A stretch of DNA of 64,000 nt from assembly GCA_014584705.1 (NCBI GenBank), contig JACTMJ010000003.1:1-64000 (forward strand), read 5' to 3'. The translations under genes and the position numbers were made by a program. The stretch is from Acidobacteriota bacterium. GTDB lineage: Bacteria; Acidobacteriota; Terriglobia; Bryobacterales; Bryobacteraceae. Below, piece after piece: positions 56,159 to 63,971 of the stretch (position 1 is its first letter; each line of letters opens with the position of its first letter). The notes under the pieces were generated by a model, which saw only the letters and a program-made list of their open reading frames with translations, did no database searches and was not told the DNA's origin.

Positions 56159-57322
56159 CTACCAGGCCGCTTCGAGGACGAAGCACTTCAGGTATTCGGT
56201 CTCCGGCACGCCCACGCGAATGGGGTGGCAGGCGGCCTGGGAGCGCGTTTCCAGCAGCCGCACGGGGCGTCGTACGTCCAGCGACGCCTCCTGGATCGCC
56301 GCCAGCAATTCCGCGCCGGAAACATGGTGGGAACACGAACAACTCACCAGAATTCCACGCGGCGTAAGCAGGCTCAGCGCCCTCCGGTTGATCTCCCTGT
56401 AACCGCGCCCTGCATCCTCCTTGCGGCTGCGGCTTTTCGTGAAAGCCGGCGGGTCAAGCACGATCGTTTCGAAACTGCGGCGAGCGGCCTGATAGCTGGC
56501 CAGGAGTTGGAAGACATCGGCTTCCTTCACGCTGACATTGCCAAGCCCGTTCTCCTCGGCATTCCTTCGCGCGCGGGCGACCGCCGTGGCCGAGGAATCG
56601 ATCGCCTCCACGGATTCGCACACGGACGCCAGATGGAGCGCGAAGCCGCCTCCGTACGTGAAGCAATCGAGGGCTCTGCCCCGTCCGAAGCGGCGGACCG
56701 CGGCGTAGTTCTCCCGCTGATCGAGGAAGAATCCCGTCTTTTGCCCCCCGAGCAAATCCACCTCGAAGCGCAGGCCGTTGAGCGAGATGATGATCGGCCC
56801 TTCGACCGCACCCGCCAGCACGCCGGATCGCAAGGGAAGCCCTTCGAGCGCGCGCGTTTGCACCTCGTTCTTCTCAACCACCGCCCGCGGATGAAGCAGT
56901 TCGCCGAGCAGGTTCACGATCAACGGCTGCAGGGAGTCCATCCCCTGGCTCAGTGTCTGGATCGCGAGAGAGTCGCCGTAGCGGTCGACAACCAAACCGG
57001 GGAGGAAATCGGCTTCGCCATAAACAACGCGATAGGAGTCCGAATCGCGCACCACGCGCTGGCGCAAGGCGATCGCCGCGGAAAGACGCTCGCGAAGGAA
57101 CCCTTCATCGATCACCGCGTCGCGTTCCGCCAGCATGCGCAAGGCGATCTGCGATGTGCTGCTATAGTGCGCCGTGCCAATCGGCTTCCCACGCGCCAGT
57201 TGCACCCGCACCACGGATCCCGGCGGCACGTCCGGCACTCCCTCCAGATCGGACCGAAAAACCCAGGGATGTCCGCGCTCCAACCGCGCCGCGGCACGCC
57301 GATTCACCATTACGGTGTGCAT
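56159..57322 (-). CDS. Class I SAM-dependent 23S rRNA (cytosine-C5) methyltransferase, RlmI-like
   Basis: 387 residues from ATG 57322 (the frame is open to a TTG at 57361). An N-terminal PUA-like domain (LERGHPWVFRSDL) precedes a middle domain and a Rossmann methyltransferase: ALDCFTYGGGFALHLA (motif I), VLDPPAFTKSRS (motif IV, DPPAF) and SCSCSHHVS with the catalytic Cys (motif VI). RlmI/RlmK-type enzymes methylate 23S rRNA. No operon partner, although the stops of this gene and ileS converge closely. Confidence 0.9.
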   Translation of the reverse strand: MHTVMVNRRAAARLERGHPWVFRSDLEGVPDVPPGSVVRVQLARGKPIGTAHYSSTSQIALRMLAERDAVIDEGFLRERLSAAIALRQRVVRDSDSYRVVYGEADFLPGLVVDRYGDSLAIQTLSQGMDSLQPLIVNLLGELLHPRAVVEKNEVQTRALEGLPLRSGVLAGAVEGPIIISLNGLRFEVDLLGGQKTGFFLDQRENYAAVRRFGRGRALDCFTYGGGFALHLASVCESVEAIDSSATAVARARRNAEENGLGNVSVKEADVFQLLASYQAARRSFETIVLDPPAFTKSRSRKEDAGRGYREINRRALSLLTPRGILVSCSCSHHVSGAELLAAIQEASLDVRRPVRLLETRSQAACHPIRVGVPETEYLKCFVLEAAW

Positions 57323-57380
57323 AAGGTTCAGGATAGCGAAGCCCGGCTCGTGTCCATCCAACCCAGCCGCCCGCGGGGCG

Positions 57381-58538
57381 TCAGGCGCGGACCATCACGG
57401 GCTCCTGAGCAGGTTCGCTGCGTCCCCAGTTGCTCGCCACGCAGTACTCCACCACTTCCTTGTAATAGGTTTCGAGCGATGGGAACGGGATGCGAACACC
57501 CAGCAGTTTCTCCGTTTCGGAGTTGTCGAATCGTTGCTGCATGGAGAGATGCGGAAGGAACGAAAAGAGCGCGTCCAGCCACTGGTCGAGGGCCGATGGG
57601 ATGCGGTGGCGGATCTTAGCCAGAATCTGCTCAAACTCCTCAAAGGAGACCATGCGCGGCCGGCGACGCAGACGCAGCGTGGGATGGTGGCTTTCGAAGA
57701 CGTCGTATGTGCTGTCCAGGAGTCTGGCTACGCTCCAGGCCCGCTCTGGTCCCGCACAAACATGATAAATGCGGCCGGGCTGGAAGCAATGCTCGTAGAG
57801 ATAGTGCAGCGCCTTGCCAGTCCAGTCGGAGGCCGCCATGTCGATAATCGCCGTGGGATCCGCCGGAATCGCGGGCAGCGGGTTCCAGGGAATCGCCTTG
57901 ATTGTCTGGTGAAAATAGTTGAACTGGTGAACGCGCCCGGAACTGGAACCGATCAGGCTGCTGAGGCGGGCGATCGCGGCCGGGATGCGCGGCATGGCTT
58001 CCAGCACCAGCGCCTCGGCCTCGTTCTTCGTCTGCTGGTAGGCATTCACAAAGCCCGCTCGGCCGTCGAGTGGCTGTTCAAGAATGGTGCCCGGTGTCTT
58101 GCCCGCGGCATAGATAGTGCTTACCTGTAGGAATCGCTCCAGGTGATTGCACTCTGAGGCCAGCGCGAGCATCTCGCGCGTACCGTCGACATTGGTTAGG
58201 CGGGATTCCTCGACGGAAATGCGGAACCGGATGTCGGCGGCGGAGTGGACGATCTGGGTCACGCGCCCCCGCAGCAACGCGCGCGTGCGCTCAGAAACCC
58301 CGAGACCCGGCAACGAAAGATCCGCCCGAAGAGCCAGCACGCCCGGCATGGAGACGGAAACCGGGTTGCGCGTCAAAACCACAAGTGGCCGATCGGGGCA
58401 GGCGTCGCGCAACAACGGAATCAACGCTTCGCCCACCAGGCCCGTGGCGCCGGTGAGCAGCAGTGCTCCGCGGTCCAGGGTTTCCAAGGCTCTCTCCGTG
58501 CTCTCGACGCTGAATCCATTCGAGTTCAAACGGGCCAC
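57381..58538 (-). CDS. SDR-type reductase (thioester reductase/NAD-binding-4-like)
   Basis: 385 residues starting GTG 58538. Rossmann motif LLTGATGLVGEALIPLL (about 26-42), a VLTRNP site, LQVSTIYAAG and the YQQTKNEAE active-site motif (Y-x-x-x-K) match extended SDRs of the Male_sterile/thioester-reductase group (PF07993 layout). These reduce acyl-thioesters or modify lipids and polyketides; here it is free-standing. Divergent from the ubiquitin-like operon, sharing the 127-base region between them. Confidence 0.8.
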   Translation of the reverse strand: MARLNSNGFSVESTERALETLDRGALLLTGATGLVGEALIPLLRDACPDRPLVVLTRNPVSVSMPGVLALRADLSLPGLGVSERTRALLRGRVTQIVHSAADIRFRISVEESRLTNVDGTREMLALASECNHLERFLQVSTIYAAGKTPGTILEQPLDGRAGFVNAYQQTKNEAEALVLEAMPRIPAAIARLSSLIGSSSGRVHQFNYFHQTIKAIPWNPLPAIPADPTAIIDMAASDWTGKALHYLYEHCFQPGRIYHVCAGPERAWSVARLLDSTYDVFESHHPTLRLRRRPRMVSFEEFEQILAKIRHRIPSALDQWLDALFSFLPHLSMQQRFDNSETEKLLGVRIPFPSLETYYKEVVEYCVASNWGRSEPAQEPVMVRA

Positions 58539-58624
58539 CTCTCTGGTTCAGATTTGGGGGGATCGCGAACTAAGCCCCGCGCGCGTCCGGCAACTCTACC
58601 CACCGCCGACATGACCTTCGCACA

Positions 58625-58652
58625 TTGAGGGAGAACCGCTGCTCGATTATCC
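58625..58652 (+). promoter_or_regulatory. Candidate promoter of the ubiquitin-like operon
   Basis: TTGAGG (58625-58630) and TTATCC (58647-58652) are separated by 16 bases, 13 bases before the ATG at 58666. If used, the mRNA would be nearly leaderless; no strong ribosome site precedes the ATG. Low-confidence call. Confidence 0.3.
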
Positions 58653-58665
58653 TCAAAATTAGGCA

Positions 58666-59775
58666 ATGGAGAAAATTGTCGTCACAACGGGAGATCTGCG
58701 GGAGGTAATTGTGCCCCCGGCCGGCACCGCGCCCGGGCCCATCGCGCAAAAACCCCCACTCTCGCTGGGGTTGCGCCTTGCCACATTACCCCTGGTGCTG
58801 GCGCTTCCGGTTCTTTGTCTGGTTGCCATTGCGGTCCGTCTGGCGATTCGCAATCACTCCCCGAAACCGAAGCATGCCTGGGCGGCATGGCTCAATTCCC
58901 TGCTGATCGCCAGCGGCTTGCTGACAACGCTTCTTTTTAGCATGGCATATTTCCTGGCGCCGATGCCGATGCGCTTCGTCACTGCTCTGCCTGCCCTGGA
59001 ATATCTCCCGGAGTTTCCGAAACTTCCAACCGCGGAGCCGATGACCGCTCAACAGATCGCGCAGCGGGCCGCGCCGCTTGTGTTCGTACTTAGCCCGGAC
59101 ACCGGCAATTGGAAACTCCCGGGCAACTATCTGGATACAGCGGCAGTGGGAGCTGGGCTCCTGCTTTACGCGGATAAGGATAGCTTCCTGCTGGCCACGA
59201 ATCGTCACGTGGTGGATGGAGAAGGCTGGCTTGGCACCGCCCCAACGACGGAGTCGATCCTCGTGTTTTCGAAGTCGGGTGACTACGGCCAGGCCCGTGT
59301 TGTGGCGAGGCACAAGGACCTCGATCTGGCGCTGATCTCGCTGAAGCGCGGGTCTGGAGCAAGCACTTTCGTTCAGCCGGTCGCGCCATTTAGCGAAGCG
59401 GTGGCGGGCAAGAGCATCTTTGTAATCGGCCATCCGCAGCGCCTTTTCTTTTCCCTCAGCACGGGCATCATCATGCGCACGCATGAGGATAAGATGGTGC
59501 AGATCTCCGCGCCCGTCAGCCCCGGCAATAGCGGTGGGCCGGTCTATGACGATCACGGCGAGTTGCTTGGCGTCGTGAGCCGCAAAGTGGACCGTCGCTT
59601 CAGCCCCAATGCGGAGAACTTGAATTTCGCCGTGCGGGCGGATGCGTTGCTCGACGAAGCGCCTTGGGATTTCCAGGCCAACGGCAAAGAGTTGCTGGCG
59701 GCTTTCCGGACAGCGCACGCGGCGGCGTACGGGCCTCGGAACTCCCCAATCGCCCCCGCGGCGGGGCAACAATAG
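58666..59775 (+). CDS. Membrane-anchored trypsin-like serine protease
   Basis: 369 residues. Two membrane helices (about 36-62 and 74-98) lead into a trypsin-like domain with a full triad: H181 in TNRHVVDG, D220 in DLDLALI and S289 in SPGNSGGPV. This resembles HtrA/DegS proteases but without a PDZ domain. The N-terminus is Pro-rich. The two helices place N- and C-termini on the same side of the membrane; which side is not fixed by the sequence. First gene of a same-strand series with Ubl, E1, JAB, FHA and RING genes; it ends 23 bases before the Ubl. Could process the Ubl or substrates, or act in the same stress circuit. Confidence 0.88.
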   Translation: MEKIVVTTGDLREVIVPPAGTAPGPIAQKPPLSLGLRLATLPLVLALPVLCLVAIAVRLAIRNHSPKPKHAWAAWLNSLLIASGLLTTLLFSMAYFLAPMPMRFVTALPALEYLPEFPKLPTAEPMTAQQIAQRAAPLVFVLSPDTGNWKLPGNYLDTAAVGAGLLLYADKDSFLLATNRHVVDGEGWLGTAPTTESILVFSKSGDYGQARVVARHKDLDLALISLKRGSGASTFVQPVAPFSEAVAGKSIFVIGHPQRLFFSLSTGIIMRTHEDKMVQISAPVSPGNSGGPVYDDHGELLGVVSRKVDRRFSPNAENLNFAVRADALLDEAPWDFQANGKELLAAFRTAHAAAYGPRNSPIAPAAGQQ

Positions 59776-59798
59776 TCGCGAACGAAAGGGTAACTTCG

Positions 59799-60068
59799 AT
59801 GGCCGTAATCAATGTGACTGTGTACGATTCGACGGAAAACAAGCGCGTGCCGGTGGAATTGCCGGACGACGCCATTGCGAGCAAGATCATCGCCGTCCTC
59901 GTAGACAAGCTGCAATTGCCGAAGAATGGGCCCGACGGAGCGCCGCTCAGCTACAAGTTCCACCACAAGAATAGCGGCCGCCAGATTCTGGACGCGCAAA
60001 CCCTGGCCGAAGCGGCCGTCGCGGATGGCGACATCCTCCGCCTGCAGCCGGAGATCACCGCCGGTTAA
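59799..60068 (+). CDS. Ubiquitin-like beta-grasp protein (EsaB/YukD-type size)
   Basis: 89 residues from ATG 59799 (GAAAGGG 8 bases upstream; the ORF runs further upstream, overlapping the protease). Strand-helix-strand pattern: INVTVYDSTENKRVPVELPD, then a helix with KIIAVLVDKLQL, then APLSYKFHHK and LAEAAVADGDILRLQPE, the order of a ubiquitin-like fold (LAEAAVADGDILRL corresponds to the L-x-D-x-x-I-x-x-G-D segment). It ends in ...ITAG: a single terminal Gly, with no Gly-Gly and no tail to cleave. Gene order directly upstream of an E1 and a JAB isopeptidase makes it the candidate modifier. Confidence 0.85.
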   Translation: MAVINVTVYDSTENKRVPVELPDDAIASKIIAVLVDKLQLPKNGPDGAPLSYKFHHKNSGRQILDAQTLAEAAVADGDILRLQPEITAG

Positions 60069-60073
60069 CCGCA

Positions 60074-61291
60074 ATGCAGCCACCCGCCCCCATCCGCATC
60101 TCGCCCGCGCAGATGGCGGACGACCGCTTCAGCCGCTTCCGCCTCATAGACTGGTGGGATCAGGAGCGCATTGCCTCGGCGCGCGTGCTGGTGGTGGGCG
60201 CGGGCGCATTGGGCAATGAGATCCTCAAGAATTTGGCGCTGCTCGGTTTCCGCCGGATCCTGGTGGTGGATCTGGATCGCATCGAACTCAGCAACCTCTC
60301 TCGTGGCGTTCTTTTCCGTGAAAGCGATATCGGGCGCGAGAAAGCGGAAGCCGCGGCCGCGGCCGTGCGCTCCCTCTATCCCCAGGCGAACGTCGTGGGT
60401 CTGCGTGCCAACGTGATGCAGCAACTAGGCCTCGGCGTCTTCGATTGGGCGGACGTCATTCTGGGGGGCCTCGATAACCGCGAAGCGCGGCTCTTTCTCA
60501 ATCGCTCCGCCTGGAAGATGGGGAAGCCCTGGGTGGATGGTGCCATCGAAGGCGTCAACGGGGTTGTGCGTGTTTTTGAATCCGGCCGCCCCGCCTGCTA
60601 CGAATGCACACTGGGCGCTGTCGATTGGGCCATCCTGGAGCGGAGAATGTCCTGCAACCTACTCACGCGCGCCGACGAGGAACAAGGCAAGGTTGCCACC
60701 ACGCCCACCACTTCATCGGTGATCGCGGGAATCCAGGTGCAGGAGGCGCTCAAACTCCTGCATGGCCTTCCCACCCTCAGCGGCAAGGGCTACGTCTTCG
60801 AAGGCCTCCGCCACACCAGTTACGTCACCGAATACACGCCGGATCCGGATTGCCAGAGCCACTACGTGTTTGATCGTGTCGTGCGGCTCAAGGAACGATC
60901 CGACACGCTCACGGCGGAGGCGCTCTGCCGTCTCGCCAGCCGGGAACTTCGCAGTGAAGAGGTTACGATCGAGTTCAGCCGGGACATCATCTGGAAACTC
61001 GTGCATCCGGAAACCGGTGCCGTCGAGGAACGCTTCGCGCCCCTCGGCGGCGTTCCCTATGAGGAGGGCCGGGACCCGTCGGACGGCGTCCTCCGCGAGG
61101 TGGTCACCCGCCACGGATTCACCCTGCGCGAACTCGCCGCATCGCCCGCGCTGGCCGGGCGGCTGCTCTCGGATTGGGGCCTGCCCCTCTACGATGCTTT
61201 CGTCGCGCGGTCCCCGGAATCCGAGGTGGCTTTCGTTATGGCGGGCGATGCGCCTCAGGTCTTGCAATCGCTCGCGGGGGAGGAACCATGA
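60074..61291 (+). CDS. E1-like/ThiF-family activating enzyme
   Basis: 405 residues. Adenylation fold: VLVVGAGALGNEILKNLALL (38-57), VVDLDRIELSNLSRG (64-78) with the Asp and Arg that bind ATP, ILGGLDNREARL, and later TTPTTSSVIAGIQVQEALKLL, close to the UBA5/ThiF region that follows the catalytic Cys. A zinc site is suggested by C175-x2-C178 and C260-x2-H263 (one Cys replaced by His). At the position of UBA5's catalytic Cys this protein has no Cys, but C194 (RRMSC) lies 16 residues before the PTT motif. The ~120-residue C-terminal part is unassigned. Begins 5 bases after the Ubl stop; stop overlaps JAB start (ATGA). Confidence 0.92.
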   Translation: MQPPAPIRISPAQMADDRFSRFRLIDWWDQERIASARVLVVGAGALGNEILKNLALLGFRRILVVDLDRIELSNLSRGVLFRESDIGREKAEAAAAAVRSLYPQANVVGLRANVMQQLGLGVFDWADVILGGLDNREARLFLNRSAWKMGKPWVDGAIEGVNGVVRVFESGRPACYECTLGAVDWAILERRMSCNLLTRADEEQGKVATTPTTSSVIAGIQVQEALKLLHGLPTLSGKGYVFEGLRHTSYVTEYTPDPDCQSHYVFDRVVRLKERSDTLTAEALCRLASRELRSEEVTIEFSRDIIWKLVHPETGAVEERFAPLGGVPYEEGRDPSDGVLREVVTRHGFTLRELAASPALAGRLLSDWGLPLYDAFVARSPESEVAFVMAGDAPQVLQSLAGEEP

Positions 61292-62196
61292 AGGAGCGGA
61301 AGAGGGCTACGGACGATCCCGCGCGGCTCGGGAATCTGCCCCCAAACCCACAGACGGAGATCTCCCCGGAGATGCTTGCCGCAACCGCGCCGGTCGCCAT
61401 CGCGGCGGGAGTTGTGCAGCGTATCCACCGCCACGCCCGCTCGGAGATGAACGCGGAGATTTGCGGGGTGCTGATCGGTGCGGAAACCGAGGGCCTTACC
61501 GTGATCGAGGCTTCCATCGAAGCCGAGGGGGCCGCGAAGGGCGGCGCGCACGTCACCTTCACGCAGGAAGCCTGGGCGCACATCTATTCCGTCAAGGACC
61601 GCGACTTTCCCGAAAAGCGCATCGTCGGCTGGTATCATTCGCATCCCGGCTTCGGCATCTTCCTGTCGCGGCAGGATCTGTTCATTCACGAGAACTTCTT
61701 CTCGTCTCCCACGCAGGTGGCCTGGGTCTATGATCCTCACTCAGATGAAGAAGGCTGCTTCGGTTGGGTGGACGGCAAGATTGAACGGGTGCGGGAGATC
61801 CGGGTGATTGAGACCGCGGCAGGGGATTCTCCTGTCATAGGGGAGGAGCCCGACGAGATCACGAGTGTGCAAGAGGAACCCGCGCAGCGAAAGCGAGGAG
61901 CAGGCGACGAGGACGAGCCACCGGGAACCCGCAAGTCCTCGCTCAGTCGCAAGCTGTTTCTGCTCCTGGCGCTCGGCGTCGTGTTCATCGCCGGCGTCGC
62001 GGGCGGGGTTCTGCTTCTGCCCCGCACCATCGTGATGTACTCTCTGCCCGATGGGCGTCTGCTCTCTCCGCGCGAGGTGCAGGCGGCCCTCGATCGTGCA
62101 CGCCAGCGCCAACTGGAAGAGCGGCGGCAGTCAGAGTCGCGAAGTCCGTCCGAAGAGCAACCCCCTTCCGCCGCGCCACCCGCGAAGACGCCGTAG
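61288..62196 (+). CDS. Membrane-anchored JAB/JAMM isopeptidase
   Basis: 302 residues. A complete JAMM motif: E57 in AEICGVLIG and H117-x-H119-x7-S127-x2-D130 (YHSHPGFGIFLSRQD). Such metalloproteases cleave ubiquitin-like modifiers from targets or trim their precursors. The JAB domain (about 35-175) is followed by an acidic linker, one membrane helix (about 222-244) and a short Gln/Arg-rich tail, so it is tethered to the membrane with the catalytic domain presumably in the cytoplasm. Start ATG 61288 overlaps the E1 stop; RBS GGGGGAGG upstream. Confidence 0.93.
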   Translation: MKERKRATDDPARLGNLPPNPQTEISPEMLAATAPVAIAAGVVQRIHRHARSEMNAEICGVLIGAETEGLTVIEASIEAEGAAKGGAHVTFTQEAWAHIYSVKDRDFPEKRIVGWYHSHPGFGIFLSRQDLFIHENFFSSPTQVAWVYDPHSDEEGCFGWVDGKIERVREIRVIETAAGDSPVIGEEPDEITSVQEEPAQRKRGAGDEDEPPGTRKSSLSRKLFLLLALGVVFIAGVAGGVLLLPRTIVMYSLPDGRLLSPREVQAALDRARQRQLEERRQSESRSPSEEQPPSAAPPAKTP

Positions 62197-62230
62197 CACG
62201 AGGAATCGCCATCCATCGAAGAGAGGCCGC

Positions 62231-63298
62231 ATGAACGAAGAGCCGGGTAGAATTCGCATTACAGCCGAAGACCTCGCGCAGGTTGCGCTCCCGGAAGCGG
62301 CGAACGCCCCGGTTCCCGCGGAGTCCCCGACGGCAGCCGAAAGCGCCGCTCGCGGCTACGGAAACATCCGGGATACCGCATCCGCCGAATTGCCGCAAGC
62401 CGAAGGAGCAGGCAAGTTCTACTTGCGGAGCTGGTTCTACCTGGGTGCGGCCGGGTTACTCGGCGCATTGGCGGGATGGGGAGTGATGGAGCCCTTCTTC
62501 ATTGACGGCCCGGAGTCGTCCTTGGCGGATCTTCTGATGATTCCCTCCGTGGTCGTCGCCCTTTGCGCCGGTTGCGCCGTCGCGGAAAGCGTCGTGGAGC
62601 GTTCCGTCAAGAAGGCGCTGGAACGTGGGGCTCTTGCCCTGGCTTTTGGTGTTCCGCTTGGTTTTGCCTTCAATTTTGTCGCGAATCTCTTTTACAACAT
62701 CCTGCTCTCGGTGGCCGCGGGCGGCGGTACTCTGACCCCTGAATCGCCCGCCTGGTGGGCATGCCGTGCCCTTGCCTGGGTGCTCTTTGGAGCAAGCGCG
62801 GGGCTCATCTATGGAGGAGTTGGCTTGAGCGGCAGAAAGCTGCTCTATGGGCTGCTGGGAGGAATGCTTGGGGCGGGCATCGGCGGCGTGCTCTTTGACC
62901 CCATCGCTCTCTCCATGGATTCCGGTACGCTTTCGCGCGGCGTCGGCTTCGGCCTGTTTGGCCTCGCAACCGGGGTAGCCATTGGCCTCGTCGAAAGCGC
63001 GCTCAAGGATCGATGGCTCTACGTCACCGCCGGGCCGCTCGCCGGCAAGCAGTTCATCCTCTATAAGCCCCTCACCACTTTAGGGCGCAGCCAGGGTTGT
63101 GACATCTACCTCTTCAAAGACCTCGCCATCCAGGAACTGCACGCCACCTTTGAGATGCGCGGTTCGCGCGTCTGGGTAGTGGCCCACGGCCCCGTTTACG
63201 TCTACGGCCAGCCCGTGAAGCAGAAACTGCTGGAGAATCGCGACCTGCTGCGAATCGGCCGCTACAGCTTTTATTATCGGGAGCGGCAGCGGCAATGA
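62231..63298 (+). CDS. Multi-pass membrane protein with C-terminal FHA domain
   Basis: 355 residues from ATG 62231. An acidic N-terminal segment (about 1-60) precedes about six membrane helices (about 68-250, Gly/Ala-rich) and a C-terminal FHA domain (about 262-350): TTLGRSQGCDIYLFKDLAIQ and LHATFEMRGSR match the FHA G-R-S and S-x-x-H-type motifs (here ELHA). FHA domains bind phosphothreonine peptides, hinting at a kinase link. The stop overlaps the RING start (ATGA), so it is translationally coupled. Confidence 0.88.
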   Translation: MNEEPGRIRITAEDLAQVALPEAANAPVPAESPTAAESAARGYGNIRDTASAELPQAEGAGKFYLRSWFYLGAAGLLGALAGWGVMEPFFIDGPESSLADLLMIPSVVVALCAGCAVAESVVERSVKKALERGALALAFGVPLGFAFNFVANLFYNILLSVAAGGGTLTPESPAWWACRALAWVLFGASAGLIYGGVGLSGRKLLYGLLGGMLGAGIGGVLFDPIALSMDSGTLSRGVGFGLFGLATGVAIGLVESALKDRWLYVTAGPLAGKQFILYKPLTTLGRSQGCDIYLFKDLAIQELHATFEMRGSRVWVVAHGPVYVYGQPVKQKLLENRDLLRIGRYSFYYRERQRQ

Positions 63299-63885
63299 GC
63301 GCGCCGGTTTGCCCTTACTGCCGCACTCCGATGGAGGACGAAACCGCGCTTGTCGTGTGCCCCGCGTGCTCGACCCCGCACCACCGTGAATGCTGGGAAG
63401 AGAACGGCGGCTGTACTGTGTTCGGCTGTGCCGAAGCACCGGTGGAAGAAGCCAAGGTCGTCGTTAGCGGCAGCGAACTCAGCACTCCCGGCACGATGGG
63501 CCATTCCGCGTATGCATCCCCTTCTACCGGGGTGCCTCCACCCCCATACCGGCCTCTTGATTCGTCCGCCGAACCGCGGCCCTACACGCCCTCGCCCAGC
63601 GCGGCAAACTCAATCTTCGGGCTCTCCGAGCCGGATAGGCCCCCGTTCTCGCTAACTGGCATAGAAGTCGCTCCTAGTACTGACCGCCGAATGTACACCC
63701 TGCTCGGGTTCTTCTTCGGCTACCTGGGTGTGCATAATCTATATGCAAATCGCACAAGTGTTGGTATTATTCAACTCTGCGTGAGCACATTCACCTGCTT
63801 TCTGGCTTCGCCCGCCGTCTGGATCTGGGCGTTGGTGGAGATTTGCAAGGTGGACCGGGATGGCGACGGCCGTCCTATGCTCTAA
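63295..63885 (+). CDS. RING-like zinc-finger protein with TM2 domain
   Basis: 196 residues. N-terminal binuclear zinc finger: C6-x2-C9, C22-x2-C25, H30-x2-C33, C40-x4-C45 (VCPYC, VCPACSTPHHREC, CTVFGC), the spacing of prokaryotic RING-type treble-clef domains that can act as E3s. A Pro/Ser linker leads to a C-terminal TM2 domain (about 131-185; TLLGFFFGYLGVHNLYANRT is the TM2 signature). Thus a membrane RING in the same operon as Ubl, E1 and JAB. Assignment to RING rather than a plain zinc ribbon is by Cys/His spacing and context. Confidence 0.85.
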   Translation: MSAPVCPYCRTPMEDETALVVCPACSTPHHRECWEENGGCTVFGCAEAPVEEAKVVVSGSELSTPGTMGHSAYASPSTGVPPPPYRPLDSSAEPRPYTPSPSAANSIFGLSEPDRPPFSLTGIEVAPSTDRRMYTLLGFFFGYLGVHNLYANRTSVGIIQLCVSTFTCFLASPAVWIWALVEICKVDRDGDGRPML

Positions 63886-63971
63886 TGCTCACGCGGCATG
63901 CGGCTTCGGACCATCGGGTACGGCAAAGATCAAGGACGCCACAATAGGCATCGAAGGGGAGTTACTCAGCC

